Source: Bacillota bacterium
GTDB lineage: Bacteria > Bacillota > Bacilli > Paenibacillales > NBRC-103111
Direction of reading: 5' to 3'
Assembly (NCBI GenBank): GCA_023393235.1
Contig: JAEWMH010000080.1
Location: 1-64,000 of the forward strand
DNA: 64,000 nt
Shown here: piece after piece, positions 56,309 through 64,000 of the stretch
How positions within the stretch are numbered: the first letter of the stretch is position 1
Layout: each line of letters opens with the position of its first letter
Notes under the pieces: generated by a model
The model's database searches: none
Seen by the model: the letters and a program-made list of their open reading frames with translations, nothing else
What the model was told of the DNA's origin: nothing
Program-made: the position numbers and the translations under genes

Positions 56309-58984
56309 TTATTTCGCTTCGTACCAGTTCTCGCCTTCGTTCACATCTGCCTTCAGCGGCACCTTCAGCTCCAGCGCCGACTCCATCACCTCAGGGACCA
56401 GCTTGCGCATCACAGGCAGCTCCTCCTCCGGCACTTCAAAAACAAGTTCGTCATGCACCTGGAGAAGCATCCGGCTCTGCAGCTTCTCTTCCTCCAGCCG
56501 CTCGGCCATCCGAACCATGGCCAGCTTAATGATATCCGCCGCGGTGCCCTGGATAGGCGTGTTCATGGCTGTCCGCTCCGCGAAGGAGCGCAGGTTGTAA
56601 TTGGAGGCGTTGATCTCCGGCAGATACCGGCGGCGGGCCAGCAGGGTGGTCACATAACCGTCCCGCTTGGCCTGTTTGATAATCTCATCCATATACCGGC
56701 GGACGCCGGGGAAGGTGGACAGATAGGTTTCGATGAAACGGTCCGCCTCGATCCGGCCGATGTCCAGGTTCTGGGACAGGCCGTAGGAGCTGATCCCGTA
56801 GACGATCCCGAAGTTCACCGCTTTGGCCTGGCGCCGCATATTGGACGTCACCTGGTCGGCGGTAACGCCGAATACGTCCATGGCGGTTTTGGTGTGGATG
56901 TCCATATTGTGAATGAAGGCGTCCATCAGCTTCTCGTCTCCGGAAATATGGGCCAGCACCCGCAGCTCAATCTGGGAATAGTCCGCCGCCAGAATGCGCC
57001 AGCCAGGCTCGGAGGGAACGAAGGCCTTGCGGATTTTGCGTCCTTCCTCCAGTCGGATGGGGATGTTCTGGAGGTTGGGAAACTGGCTGGAAAGCCGGCC
57101 CGTAGCGGCGATGGTTTGACGGAAATAGGTGTGAATCTTACCGGTTGACCGACGGATTTCCTTCAAGAGCCCCTCCACGTAAGTGGACTGAAGCTTGGCC
57201 AAGGTACGGTAGTCCAAAATGTAACGGACTACCTCATGCTTGGAGCTGAGCTTCTCCAGCACATCGGCATCGGTGGAGAAGCCGGTTTTGTTCTTCTTTA
57301 CACCTGCGGTGGACAAGCCCAGCCGCTCAAACAGCACCTCGCCCAGCTGCTTGGGGGAGTTCAGGTTGAAGGGCCCTCCGGCCAGCTCATAGATGCGCTC
57401 GATGAGCTCCTGCAGCTGGGAGGCAAATTCCGCTCCCAGCTCCTTCAAATTATCCGCATCCGTGCGGATCCCCTGCTTCTCCATACCGGCCAGCACACCG
57501 GAGAGGGGATGCTCCAGCTCATAATAAAGCTTGTTCATCTCCAGACGCTTCAGCTCGGCTTGAAGTCTGCCGGCCAGGCCGTGTACAGCCGCCGCCTTGC
57601 GGCAGAGATGTGCCGCCACCTTGTCCTCCTCGGGCAAATGGTACTTGGCGCCTTTGCCGAAAATCTGCTCGTCCTCCTGGATAGAGGGCTGCCCGTATTT
57701 GGCCGCCAGGGCATGAAGGGTCAGCGTGGATTCCGTAGGGTCCAGGAGATACGCGGCCAGATGGACGTCGAAGGTGAAGCCTGCCACCGGAATGCCTGCC
57801 CAATGAAGCGCAAGCTCCGCCCGGTGCAGATCGAAGATGCTCTTTTCTGCGGCGGGATCGGCCAGCCACTTGCGCAGGAAGTCCGCCTCCGCAGATTGAA
57901 GAACGGCAAACGGCGCATAGAATCCGAAGCCCTCTTTATGGTAAAAAGCAGCTCCCACAACGGAGGCCAGATGGGGATTATCCCCGTATACCTCCACATG
58001 GACAGCCGAAATGCCGTCCAGCACATCCTTCAGCTCTACCAGGGTTTCTGCGGTGAGCACGGTCGCCTTCAGCTCCACAGCAGCAGCTCCGCTTTCCCCG
58101 GTGGCCTCCGGCTGTGGAGTCCCGGAGAGATCCAGCTTCTCAAGCAGAGATTTGAACTCCAGCTTGCGGAAGGCTGCTGCCAACGTGGTGGCATCGCTGC
58201 CCGTATAACCCATGGCGTCCCAATCCAGCTCCATGGGCACCTCGCGGAAGATGGTAGCCAGTTCCTTGCTCATGCGGGCGCTGTCCGCATTTTCCTTGAC
58301 CTTCTCCTTCATCTTGCCGGTGAGCTCGTCCGCGTGGGCAAGAACCTCCTCCACACTCCCGTATTGATGGAGGAATTTCAGAGCGGTTTTTTCGCCGACG
58401 CCGGGGATGCCGGGGATATTATCCGAGGAATCCCCCATCAGCCCCTTCAGATCGATAATCTGCTTGGGGGTCAGGCCGTATTTCTCCTTGATTTCCTCCG
58501 GCCCGTACAGCTCCATCTCACTGATCCCCTTGCGGGTCAGGGCGATGGTCACCTGCTCGGTGGCCAACTGCAGCATATCCTTATCCCCTGTGACCACCAT
58601 AACCTCCATTCCGGGAAGCTCCGCTGCGGCCAAGGTCAGGGTGCCGATAATATCGTCGGCCTCATACCCCTCCAGCTCGAATTTGCGGATGCCGAAGGCC
58701 TCCAGCATGTCCCGGATCAGCGGGAATTGCTCGGACAGCTCCGGCGGGGTTTTGAGCCGGCCACCCTTGTATTCGGCATAATCCTTATGCCGGAAGGTGA
58801 CCTTTCCCGCGTCGAAGGCCACCAGGAAATGGGTGGGCTTGTGGTCCTCCAGCAGCTTAAGCAGCATGGTGGTAAAGCCGAACACCGCATTGGTGTGCAG
58901 GCCTTGGGAATTGGAAAGCAGGGGCAGCGCGTAGAACGCCCGGCTGGAAATACTGTTGCCGTCTATAATAATCAATTTGGACAT
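56309..58984 (-). CDS. polA: DNA polymerase I
   Basis: An 891-residue enzyme for DNA repair and Okazaki fragment processing. The N-terminal 5' nuclease (about 1-290) has GYEADDIIGTL, VTGDKDMLQL and GVGEKTALKFL. The middle domain lacks the D-x-E exonuclease motif (reads VHVEVYG), so proofreading is probably absent, as in Bacillus Pol I. The polymerase domain has motif A DYSQIELRVLAHISGD, motif B RRQAKAVNFGIVYGIS and motif C VHDELVFEVPE. I start at ATG 58984 (MSKLIIIDGNS); the longer frame to 59029 is unlikely. A long antisense open frame covers the gene but is a shadow. Confidence 0.97.
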   Translation of the reverse strand: MSKLIIIDGNSISSRAFYALPLLSNSQGLHTNAVFGFTTMLLKLLEDHKPTHFLVAFDAGKVTFRHKDYAEYKGGRLKTPPELSEQFPLIRDMLEAFGIRKFELEGYEADDIIGTLTLAAAELPGMEVMVVTGDKDMLQLATEQVTIALTRKGISEMELYGPEEIKEKYGLTPKQIIDLKGLMGDSSDNIPGIPGVGEKTALKFLHQYGSVEEVLAHADELTGKMKEKVKENADSARMSKELATIFREVPMELDWDAMGYTGSDATTLAAAFRKLEFKSLLEKLDLSGTPQPEATGESGAAAVELKATVLTAETLVELKDVLDGISAVHVEVYGDNPHLASVVGAAFYHKEGFGFYAPFAVLQSAEADFLRKWLADPAAEKSIFDLHRAELALHWAGIPVAGFTFDVHLAAYLLDPTESTLTLHALAAKYGQPSIQEDEQIFGKGAKYHLPEEDKVAAHLCRKAAAVHGLAGRLQAELKRLEMNKLYYELEHPLSGVLAGMEKQGIRTDADNLKELGAEFASQLQELIERIYELAGGPFNLNSPKQLGEVLFERLGLSTAGVKKNKTGFSTDADVLEKLSSKHEVVRYILDYRTLAKLQSTYVEGLLKEIRRSTGKIHTYFRQTIAATGRLSSQFPNLQNIPIRLEEGRKIRKAFVPSEPGWRILAADYSQIELRVLAHISGDEKLMDAFIHNMDIHTKTAMDVFGVTADQVTSNMRRQAKAVNFGIVYGISSYGLSQNLDIGRIEADRFIETYLSTFPGVRRYMDEIIKQAKRDGYVTTLLARRRYLPEINASNYNLRSFAERTAMNTPIQGTAADIIKLAMVRMAERLEEEKLQSRMLLQVHDELVFEVPEEELPVMRKLVPEVMESALELKVPLKADVNEGENWYEAK

Positions 58985-59171
58985 CGCTTTGTGAACACCT
59001 CGTTCTGGCAGATTGGGTGCGGGCCGCATATATGCCTGCGTCCGGAAAAGTACAGTTCTTGCTTGCTTATCCTATCATACCAAAAAAAGAGTCCTGTCGA
59101 AACCGCGGCCTGTCCGGAAGCTGCATTATAGCGGAAGGAGCAGGTGCACGCAAATGCTCCGCCAATCCACC

Positions 59172-59365
59172 CACGTATGATAGCGCTCATCACATGTATG
59201 CTATCCGCGAAAAAGTGCCGGTTTTCCCCAAATAGCATACATGTTTTGTATCCTATTGCCTCCAAAACCGCTCCCGGAGCCCCTCAAAAATCGAATCGCA
59301 TACATTTTATGTACGCTATCCACGCCAAAACCCCGCTCCCCGCCAATTAGCATACTTTTTATGGC
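59172..59365. repeat. Second intergenic repeat family, TATGCTAT/ATAGCATA arms
   Basis: Arms TATGCTAT (59197), ATAGCATA (59232), TACGCTAT (59312) and TTAGCATA (59346) alternate in direct and inverted orientation, each pair spanning 42-43 bp, the two pairs 115 bp apart. A further GTATGATAGCG is at 59175. This differs in sequence and order from the CTAACGG elements. It occupies the 530-base gap between polA and the CBS gene. The rest of the gap shows a ribosome site for the CBS gene and no other gene. Confidence 0.6.
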
Positions 59366-59517
59366 GCTTACATCTGTGTGTCGGCCGAATCTTTGGGAAC
59401 AGTCCCCAAACTTTACACCCTCTTGACCATTCCCGGCATGCCGCTTAACGGACGGAAGCTACAATAAGGGCAGCACCGCACATCTGCATCACCCCTATCC
59501 AAAGGAGATGAACCTCC

Positions 59518-59973
59518 ATGCCAAACTCTGCCAACCTAAACGGCATCCTCCGCCCCATTCCACAAATCGGGCTTTCCGAACCCTGTGCCCAGGCCGAAGC
59601 GCTGATGTTCCGCTACCCCGACGCCGGCTGCCTGGCCGTAGTGGACCGGGTAGGACGCCCGGCCGGAGTGATTGTGTATAGCCGCTTCTTCCATCTGCTG
59701 ACCGCCAGCCGCAATATGGCCTATCTGCTCCGCCAACCCGTCCACAGCATGATGTCCGCCCCTTCCCTGGTAACCGAGCTTCACGCTGATCCCGAAGAAG
59801 TGCTGCAGCAGGCGGAACGCCGCCACAAAGTCCAACGCCGGGACCCGGTGCTGGTGATGGAAGGCGAGCGGATTGCCGGCGCCCTGCATATCAACGACCT
59901 GGAGCTCCTTCAAACCACCCCCTCCCCTTCCCCCACAAGAGATCAGGAACAGACAATAGGCCTCTCCCGCTGA
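59518..59973 (+). CDS. Stand-alone CBS-domain protein
   Basis: A 151-residue protein made of one CBS pair and a short tail. The stretch RPAGVIVYSRFFHLL...QPVHSMM aligns without gaps with RPVGLVMRERLFQQL...RPISQLM of the CBS region in the nearby c-di-GMP protein (60862-63069). CBS pairs bind adenine nucleotides and regulate partner proteins. The ATG has AAGGAG ten bases upstream, and a terminator follows. It may be a trans-acting relative of the CBS module next door; this is inference. Confidence 0.8.
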   Translation: MPNSANLNGILRPIPQIGLSEPCAQAEALMFRYPDAGCLAVVDRVGRPAGVIVYSRFFHLLTASRNMAYLLRQPVHSMMSAPSLVTELHADPEEVLQQAERRHKVQRRDPVLVMEGERIAGALHINDLELLQTTPSPSPTRDQEQTIGLSR

Positions 59974-59974
59974 C

Positions 59975-60007
59975 AAGACCGCTGCCGCCGCAACGGTCTT
60001 TTGTTTT
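59975..60007 (+). terminator. Rho-independent terminator of the CBS gene
   Basis: AAGACCG (59975-59981) pairs with CGGTCTT (59994-60000), followed by TTGTTTT. Confidence 0.85.
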
Positions 60008-60082
60008 CCCAAAATCCGCATCCCTTCAAATAATACAGGCCGGCGGCGCATATGCTGGTTATAGAAAGGCGGTGAGACGAAG

Positions 60083-60847
60083 ATGCATAAAGCTTCCTTC
60101 ACGCCGGAGCGGATCAAGGTGGTTTTCTTTGATGTGAACGAAACGCTGCTGGACCCGGCCAATTCCTTCAAGCAGGCGTTCCGGAGCGTATGGGAGGATT
60201 TTTCGGGAAGACTGTCCCGTGGGGAGGATAAGGCGGATTGGCAGGACATCTGGACCAGCTTTCAGGCGGAGCAAAAAGCGCTGCGTCCTCCCGGCGGCCG
60301 GCGGGATTTCTGGAGCGAGCAGGTGAAGCGCAATCCGGCGGCTTTGGCTGCTGCCCTCAAAAAACACGGACTTAGCCTCGGAGACACGGCGCTGGAGGGG
60401 TTTTTCGGCAAGGTGGCGGAAGCCCAGGAGCGGTCTCCGGTATTGTTCCCCGGTACGGACAAGGCCTTGTCTGCCCTGTCCCAGAAGTACCGGCTGGGTG
60501 TCATCTCCAACGGAATCCAGACCAAACAGACCGCACGTCTCCGGGCGGCCGGCCAGCTCCCTCCCATCCGGGAGGAGAATATGTTTTTCTCCGGCGCCTT
60601 GGGCAGCCGCAAGCCCGATCCCCTCATCTTCCGTCACGCGCTGGAGCGGATGGGCGTCCGTCCCAACCAGGCGGTGATGGTGGGCAATTCCTGGACCAAG
60701 GATGTGCTGGGTGCGGTGCATGTCCATATGAATGCCGTCTGGTTCCGCTCCGGACGCAAGCAGAAGCATTTCCGCCGCAAGGTAGGCAATACCAGAATTG
60801 ACGTCGTGGAAAATATGGAAGAACTCCTGGCGTTATTCGAGCTGTAA
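60083..60847 (+). CDS. HAD-superfamily hydrolase
   Basis: A 254-residue hydrolase of the L-2-haloacid dehalogenase/phosphatase branch. Motif I is FFDVNETLLD, where the nucleophile D17 is followed by V-N in place of the usual x-D. Motif II is VISNG, motif III lysine is in RKPDP, and motif IV is MVGNSWTKDVLGA. A helical cap lies between motifs I and II (about residues 30-110). The missing second aspartate of motif I suggests a dehalogenase-like or atypical phosphatase. It converges on the c-di-GMP gene. Confidence 0.88.
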   Translation: MHKASFTPERIKVVFFDVNETLLDPANSFKQAFRSVWEDFSGRLSRGEDKADWQDIWTSFQAEQKALRPPGGRRDFWSEQVKRNPAALAAALKKHGLSLGDTALEGFFGKVAEAQERSPVLFPGTDKALSALSQKYRLGVISNGIQTKQTARLRAAGQLPPIREENMFFSGALGSRKPDPLIFRHALERMGVRPNQAVMVGNSWTKDVLGAVHVHMNAVWFRSGRKQKHFRRKVGNTRIDVVENMEELLALFEL

Positions 60848-60861
60848 CGGAGCAAAGCCGG

Positions 60862-63069
60862 CTACAGATAAGCCTTTACGTAGAGGCTGCCCGCAGTGGA
60901 CTTGGCCTTCTTCTTCAAGGCGGCAGCCGTTTCGGAAATTTGGTCCAGGGTGATCCGTTCCCTGAACTCACAAATCAATAAAGACAGCGACAAATGCAAG
61001 CCGCCTCCCTCAACAGGGCGGTTGTTCCGGTCGGTTACCGTCCCCCATTCACCCACATCCTCCATCAGCAGCTCCACTCCCAGCTTGAAGCGGCGGATAA
61101 TCTCCTCGCACAGCTGCTCCGGTTCCCGGGTTTGCGACAAAACGATAAAATCATCCCCGCCGATGTGTCCGACGAAATCCCGGGGATGCCCGCATGCGGA
61201 AACGGATTGCTGCAGCACATCCGCCGTCAGCTGGATCATCTCGTCCCCTTTTTGAAAGCCGAACCGGTCATTGTACCACTTGAAATGATCCAAATCCGCA
61301 TACACCACTACGAACTTCGAGCTGTCCAGAATCCGCCGGTTCAGCTCGCGGCTGATTTGGGTATTGCCGGGAAGGCCGGTCAACGGATTAGCTACCCGTG
61401 CATTCTCCATCCGCTCGTTGGTGATGCTCTCCAGAATGGAGCGGATGGAGGCTACCCCCAGGAGCTTCTCCCCCGTAGTAATAATCACCAGGTCATACAG
61501 GCGCTTCATCTCCCGGGCCATGGCCATCTGGGAAGCGGACTCCACCGGCAGCATCTCGTCCACAATCAATGCCGCACGGTCCATCAGCTGGCTGATGGGC
61601 CTGCTCCAGTATAGAGAGACCCCGTACCTGCCGGCAAGCTGCTGGAAAAGCCGCTCCCGCATGACAAGCCCTACCGGCCGTCCCTTGTCCAAAATGACGG
61701 TTCCCTGCACATGCTCGTTGTGGTTGAAATAATCCGCGATGACGGAAATAGGCGTACCGCTTTCGTAGCTGCTTGCCGGTGAAGCCAATGATCCGATCTG
61801 CATGACCCGGTCCTGGCCCTGGAGATAGCTGATCCGCTTCACCTTGGAGACGATCTCCTCCGGCAGCTGCACCTGTCCCGGGCGCGGGTATCCCAACAGA
61901 TAACCTTGCCCGTAATGGACACCCAGCTGGCGCAGCTTCTGCAGCTCCTCCCAGCACTCAATCCCCTCCGCAATAATCCGGATGCTCATCTTCCGCGCGA
62001 AGGAGACGAAGATCTCCAGCAGCGTTTCCTTCATTTTGTCCAGATGGATATTCTCAATCAGCGACCGGTCCACCTTAATAAAATCCGGCTTCAGCTCCGC
62101 AATGGCCTGCAGGGAGGAATAACCTGCCCCTGCGTCGTCGATGGCAATCTGATAGCCTTGATTGCGGTAATGCTCCAAGAGCAGCTTCGCCGTGTCGAAA
62201 TCCTCAATCGAGCTGCGCTCTGTCAGCTCCAGCACCACATTGCGGGGCTGGATGCCGCAGCGGCGGAGAATCTCCAGCGTGGCCCCCGGAGCAAATTGCG
62301 GGTCATGAATCACCTGGGCGGGAATGTTGATAAATACCCGCTGGTCCTTGCCCAGCCCGGCGCAGCCCTCAATGGCTTTTTCCCGGGCCAGCCGGTCCAG
62401 GGCATACAGCTCGCCGCGGACTTCGGCGAAGCCGAACAGCTCCAACGGGGAGTAGAAGATGCTCTCCTCCGGTCCCCGGGTTAAAGCCTCATAACCTAAT
62501 ACGGCGGCATCCTGCAGCGACACAATCGGCTGGTAGACGGAGCGGATGCTGCGTGTGGCCAGAATGCTGCGGAACGCCTCATCCTTCTCCTGGTCAAAAG
62601 GCGCGGGAAAAGGCGGATGCATATTCCGCATCGCCCGTTTCAATGCCGATATCAGACGTGCCTCCCCTGTCTCAAGCTCACCCGGAGCAATTAGGGAGCA
62701 GCCTGTATATAAGGGATACCCCCGTTCATTCTGATTGCCGTTAAACATAACCGTCAGCCGGGCATTGACATTCTCGGCCAGCCGCTTCAGCCTGTATCCG
62801 GCGGAGGCAGGCTCCTGCTCATCCAACTCGGCATAAATAAGCCAATCATCGCCCATCCGGCGGAACTGGCGGATCTCCGGCCATTCCCCCTGCAGTCCCC
62901 GGAGCACATCCCCTGCTTCCTTTATCATCCGTCCGCATGTTTCCGGGCCGAGGATCCGGACAAGCCCTGCGTGTTCCACTACATCCACATAGATCAGACC
63001 CGCCGGCTTTTTGCTGTCCGGCTTGAATATATCCCCTGACCATTCTCTAAGCTTCTTCAGCTCCATCAT
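60862..63069 (-). CDS. GGDEF-like/EAL/CBS/GGDEF cyclic-di-GMP protein
   Basis: A 735-residue protein without membrane helices. An N-terminal degenerate GGDEF fold (about 20-150, loop MGDDW at 72-76) is followed by an EAL domain (175-410) with the key residues in YEALTRGP (194), ELTERS (281), DDAGAGYSSL (311), KVDRSLI (332) and AEGIE (367). A CBS pair (about 430-550) and a C-terminal GGDEF domain with GGDDF at 637-641 follow. Both catalytic motifs look intact, so it may synthesise and degrade cyclic di-GMP under control of a nucleotide bound to CBS. Two adjacent ATG codons at 63069 and 63066 could start it. Confidence 0.92.
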   Translation of the reverse strand: MMELKKLREWSGDIFKPDSKKPAGLIYVDVVEHAGLVRILGPETCGRMIKEAGDVLRGLQGEWPEIRQFRRMGDDWLIYAELDEQEPASAGYRLKRLAENVNARLTVMFNGNQNERGYPLYTGCSLIAPGELETGEARLISALKRAMRNMHPPFPAPFDQEKDEAFRSILATRSIRSVYQPIVSLQDAAVLGYEALTRGPEESIFYSPLELFGFAEVRGELYALDRLAREKAIEGCAGLGKDQRVFINIPAQVIHDPQFAPGATLEILRRCGIQPRNVVLELTERSSIEDFDTAKLLLEHYRNQGYQIAIDDAGAGYSSLQAIAELKPDFIKVDRSLIENIHLDKMKETLLEIFVSFARKMSIRIIAEGIECWEELQKLRQLGVHYGQGYLLGYPRPGQVQLPEEIVSKVKRISYLQGQDRVMQIGSLASPASSYESGTPISVIADYFNHNEHVQGTVILDKGRPVGLVMRERLFQQLAGRYGVSLYWSRPISQLMDRAALIVDEMLPVESASQMAMAREMKRLYDLVIITTGEKLLGVASIRSILESITNERMENARVANPLTGLPGNTQISRELNRRILDSSKFVVVYADLDHFKWYNDRFGFQKGDEMIQLTADVLQQSVSACGHPRDFVGHIGGDDFIVLSQTREPEQLCEEIIRRFKLGVELLMEDVGEWGTVTDRNNRPVEGGGLHLSLSLLICEFRERITLDQISETAAALKKKAKSTAGSLYVKAYL

Positions 63070-63089
63070 GCGGCTTTCCCCCGATTATG

Positions 63090-63150
63090 TAAAAAAACCT
63101 TTTCCGCACCATCGTAACATCGAAAGATGTCGGATAGATTAGGAAAAGGT
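63090..63150 (-). terminator. Terminator of the pst-phoU operon
   Basis: ACCTTTTCC (63097-63105) pairs with GGAAAAGGT (63142-63150), enclosing a smaller CATC/GATG-type stem. On the minus strand seven T follow. It lies between phoU and the c-di-GMP gene. Confidence 0.8.
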
Positions 63151-63176
63151 CAAATTCATGTAAATTCTTGCTATTG

Positions 63177-63836
63177 CTACTTGTTCAGATCCTTCCGTTT
63201 GCCGGTCACCATAAAGATGACACCCTCAGCAATATTGGTGGCATGGTCCGCCACCCGCTCCAGATAGTGGGCGGCCATCATCAGCTGCATCAGCTGCTTA
63301 TTGCGGACGGTATCATTGCTCATCATAGGCATGACTTCGTTCAGCACCGTGCTGTAGATTCTGTCCACCTCGTCATCCAGCTCGGCCATATATGCCGCGC
63401 GGTTGACGTTGCCTTCCGTGTAAGCCAGAAGGCTCTCCTGCAGCATCTTGATGCACAGGTCTGCCATCCGGGGCAAATCCACAATGGGCTTGATCAGCTC
63501 TTCCCCGGTCAGACGACGGGTAATCTTGGCGATATCCACCGCATGATCGGCGATCCGCTCCAAATCCACTGCAAGCTTCCCGGCCATGGTGATGATCCGC
63601 AGGTCACCGGCCATGGGCTGCTGCAGGGCAACCAAACGCAGGCAGCGGTCTTCGATATCCAGCATCATTTGATCCAAGGCATCATCCTCATCGATGATGC
63701 TTTGGGCCAGGGCACCATCCAAATTCTTCAAGGAATCCACTGCTCTGTAAATTTGCTTCTCTACTGTTGTTCCCATATGCATCAGGAGATCTTGCATCGC
63801 TTTTAAGGACTGATGATAATTCGTTCTGGTATCCAC
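63177..63836 (-). CDS. phoU: Phosphate-transport regulator PhoU
   Basis: A 219-residue protein of two similar three-helix bundles. The family signatures E/D-x-x-x-D appear in DLERIADHAVDIAKIT and YLERVADHATNIAEGVIF. PhoU links the Pst transporter to PhoR signalling and restrains phosphate uptake. GTG 63836 has GAGGGGTG upstream; no ATG fits. It follows the pstB gene by about 30 bases and is the last gene of the pst operon. Confidence 0.95.
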   Translation of the reverse strand: MDTRTNYHQSLKAMQDLLMHMGTTVEKQIYRAVDSLKNLDGALAQSIIDEDDALDQMMLDIEDRCLRLVALQQPMAGDLRIITMAGKLAVDLERIADHAVDIAKITRRLTGEELIKPIVDLPRMADLCIKMLQESLLAYTEGNVNRAAYMAELDDEVDRIYSTVLNEVMPMMSNDTVRNKQLMQLMMAAHYLERVADHATNIAEGVIFMVTGKRKDLNK

Positions 63837-63867
63837 CCTGGGTACACCCCTCTTATGATCAAAGTTA

Positions 63868-64000
63868 TTAGCCGAAACGGCCTGTAATATAATCCTCTGT
63901 GCGTTGATCCCGGGGCGTCGTGAAGATGGTATCCGTATTGTCCGTTTCCACCATGTAGCCGTTAAGGAAAAACGAAGTGAAGTCCGAAATCCGCGCAGCT
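63868..64000 (-). CDS. pstB: Phosphate ABC transporter ATPase PstB, C-terminal end
   Basis: Only the last 43 codons lie in the window (the gene continues past the right edge). They read ARISDFTSFFLNGYMVETDN, then TDTIFTTPRDQRTEDYITGRFG and TAA. The ending T-x-D-Y-I-T-G-R-F-G is diagnostic for PstB. The ATPase drives high-affinity phosphate uptake with PstSCA, presumably encoded just outside the window. Confidence 0.93.
   Translation of the reverse strand, partial: AARISDFTSFFLNGYMVETDNTDTIFTTPRDQRTEDYITGRFG

Noticed and set aside
57236..59131. 631-codon open frame on the plus strand
   Set aside because: It lies entirely antisense to polA, has no ribosome site and shows no recognisable domain; polA explains the sequence.
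1..64000. Search for insertion sequences, prophage genes and riboswitches
   Set aside because: No transposase, integrase, capsid or tail gene and no riboswitch core was recognised anywhere in the window; remote or very degenerate cases could be missed by eye.

Overview
The window looks like chromosomal DNA of a spore-forming Paenibacillus-type Firmicute. It carries an S-layer-anchored surface protein, an alpha/beta-type small acid-soluble spore protein, ytaF, a YesM/YesN-style two-component system beside a sugar ABC transporter, many drug-type ABC transporters with one-component regulators, and the housekeeping block polA-mutM-ytaF-coaE-lytic transglycosylase-nrdR. Most genes have clear AGGAGG-like ribosome binding sites, and TTG and GTG starts are frequent. 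No prophage, insertion sequence, CRISPR array or riboswitch was recognised.

Layout. 1-3.1 kb: end of a serine hydrolase gene coupled to a three-gene ABC-2 exporter. 3.1-4.2 kb: a methyltransferase behind a perfect Fur box, then a relic of a haloalkane dehalogenase. 4.5-6.9 kb: a TetR-controlled ABC-2 exporter. 7.1-15.5 kb: a divergent ytr-like system, with a GntR/YtrA-type regulator plus ATPase and permease on one side and two ATPase/FtsX pairs on the other. 15.6-19.4 kb: a large SLH-domain surface protein. 19.6-35.4 kb: small operons (WYL regulator/DinB, phosphotransferase, decaying XRE regulators, serine hydrolase, hxlAB-hxlR formaldehyde fixation, DUF3231, DUF4256, a MerR operon, small secreted proteins). 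35.6-41.2 kb: an ATPase with a giant permease fused to an extracellular M1 metallopeptidase. 41.4-41.7 kb: tRNA-Ala and large hairpins. 42.2-51.2 kb: nagZ, a two-component system and a sugar ABC transporter, probably one N-acetylglucosamine/muropeptide or chitooligosaccharide utilisation module. 51.4-59 kb: a small XRE operon and the nrdR-polA block. 59.5-64 kb: CBS, HAD and c-di-GMP proteins, then phoU and the end of pstB.

The most unusual observation is a dispersed intergenic element found seven times. Each copy has two direct arms followed by two inverted arms, beginning CTAACGG and ending CCGTTAG. In six copies the geometry is exactly 7-43-7-71-7-43-7 = 185 bp, and the seventh is 1 bp shorter, although the sequence between copies has diverged widely. 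Arms within one copy tend to share private variants, which suggests selection on a paired structure. One copy lies between the kinase and response regulator genes of one operon.

Regulatory sites are unusually legible: a 19-bp perfect Fur box, an 18-bp perfect palindrome behind a TetR promoter, two identically placed 24-bp GntR operators on divergent promoters, and a MerR-type promoter with a 19-bp spacer over a dyad. All functional statements rest on reading the sequence and on remembered family knowledge; no database search was run.
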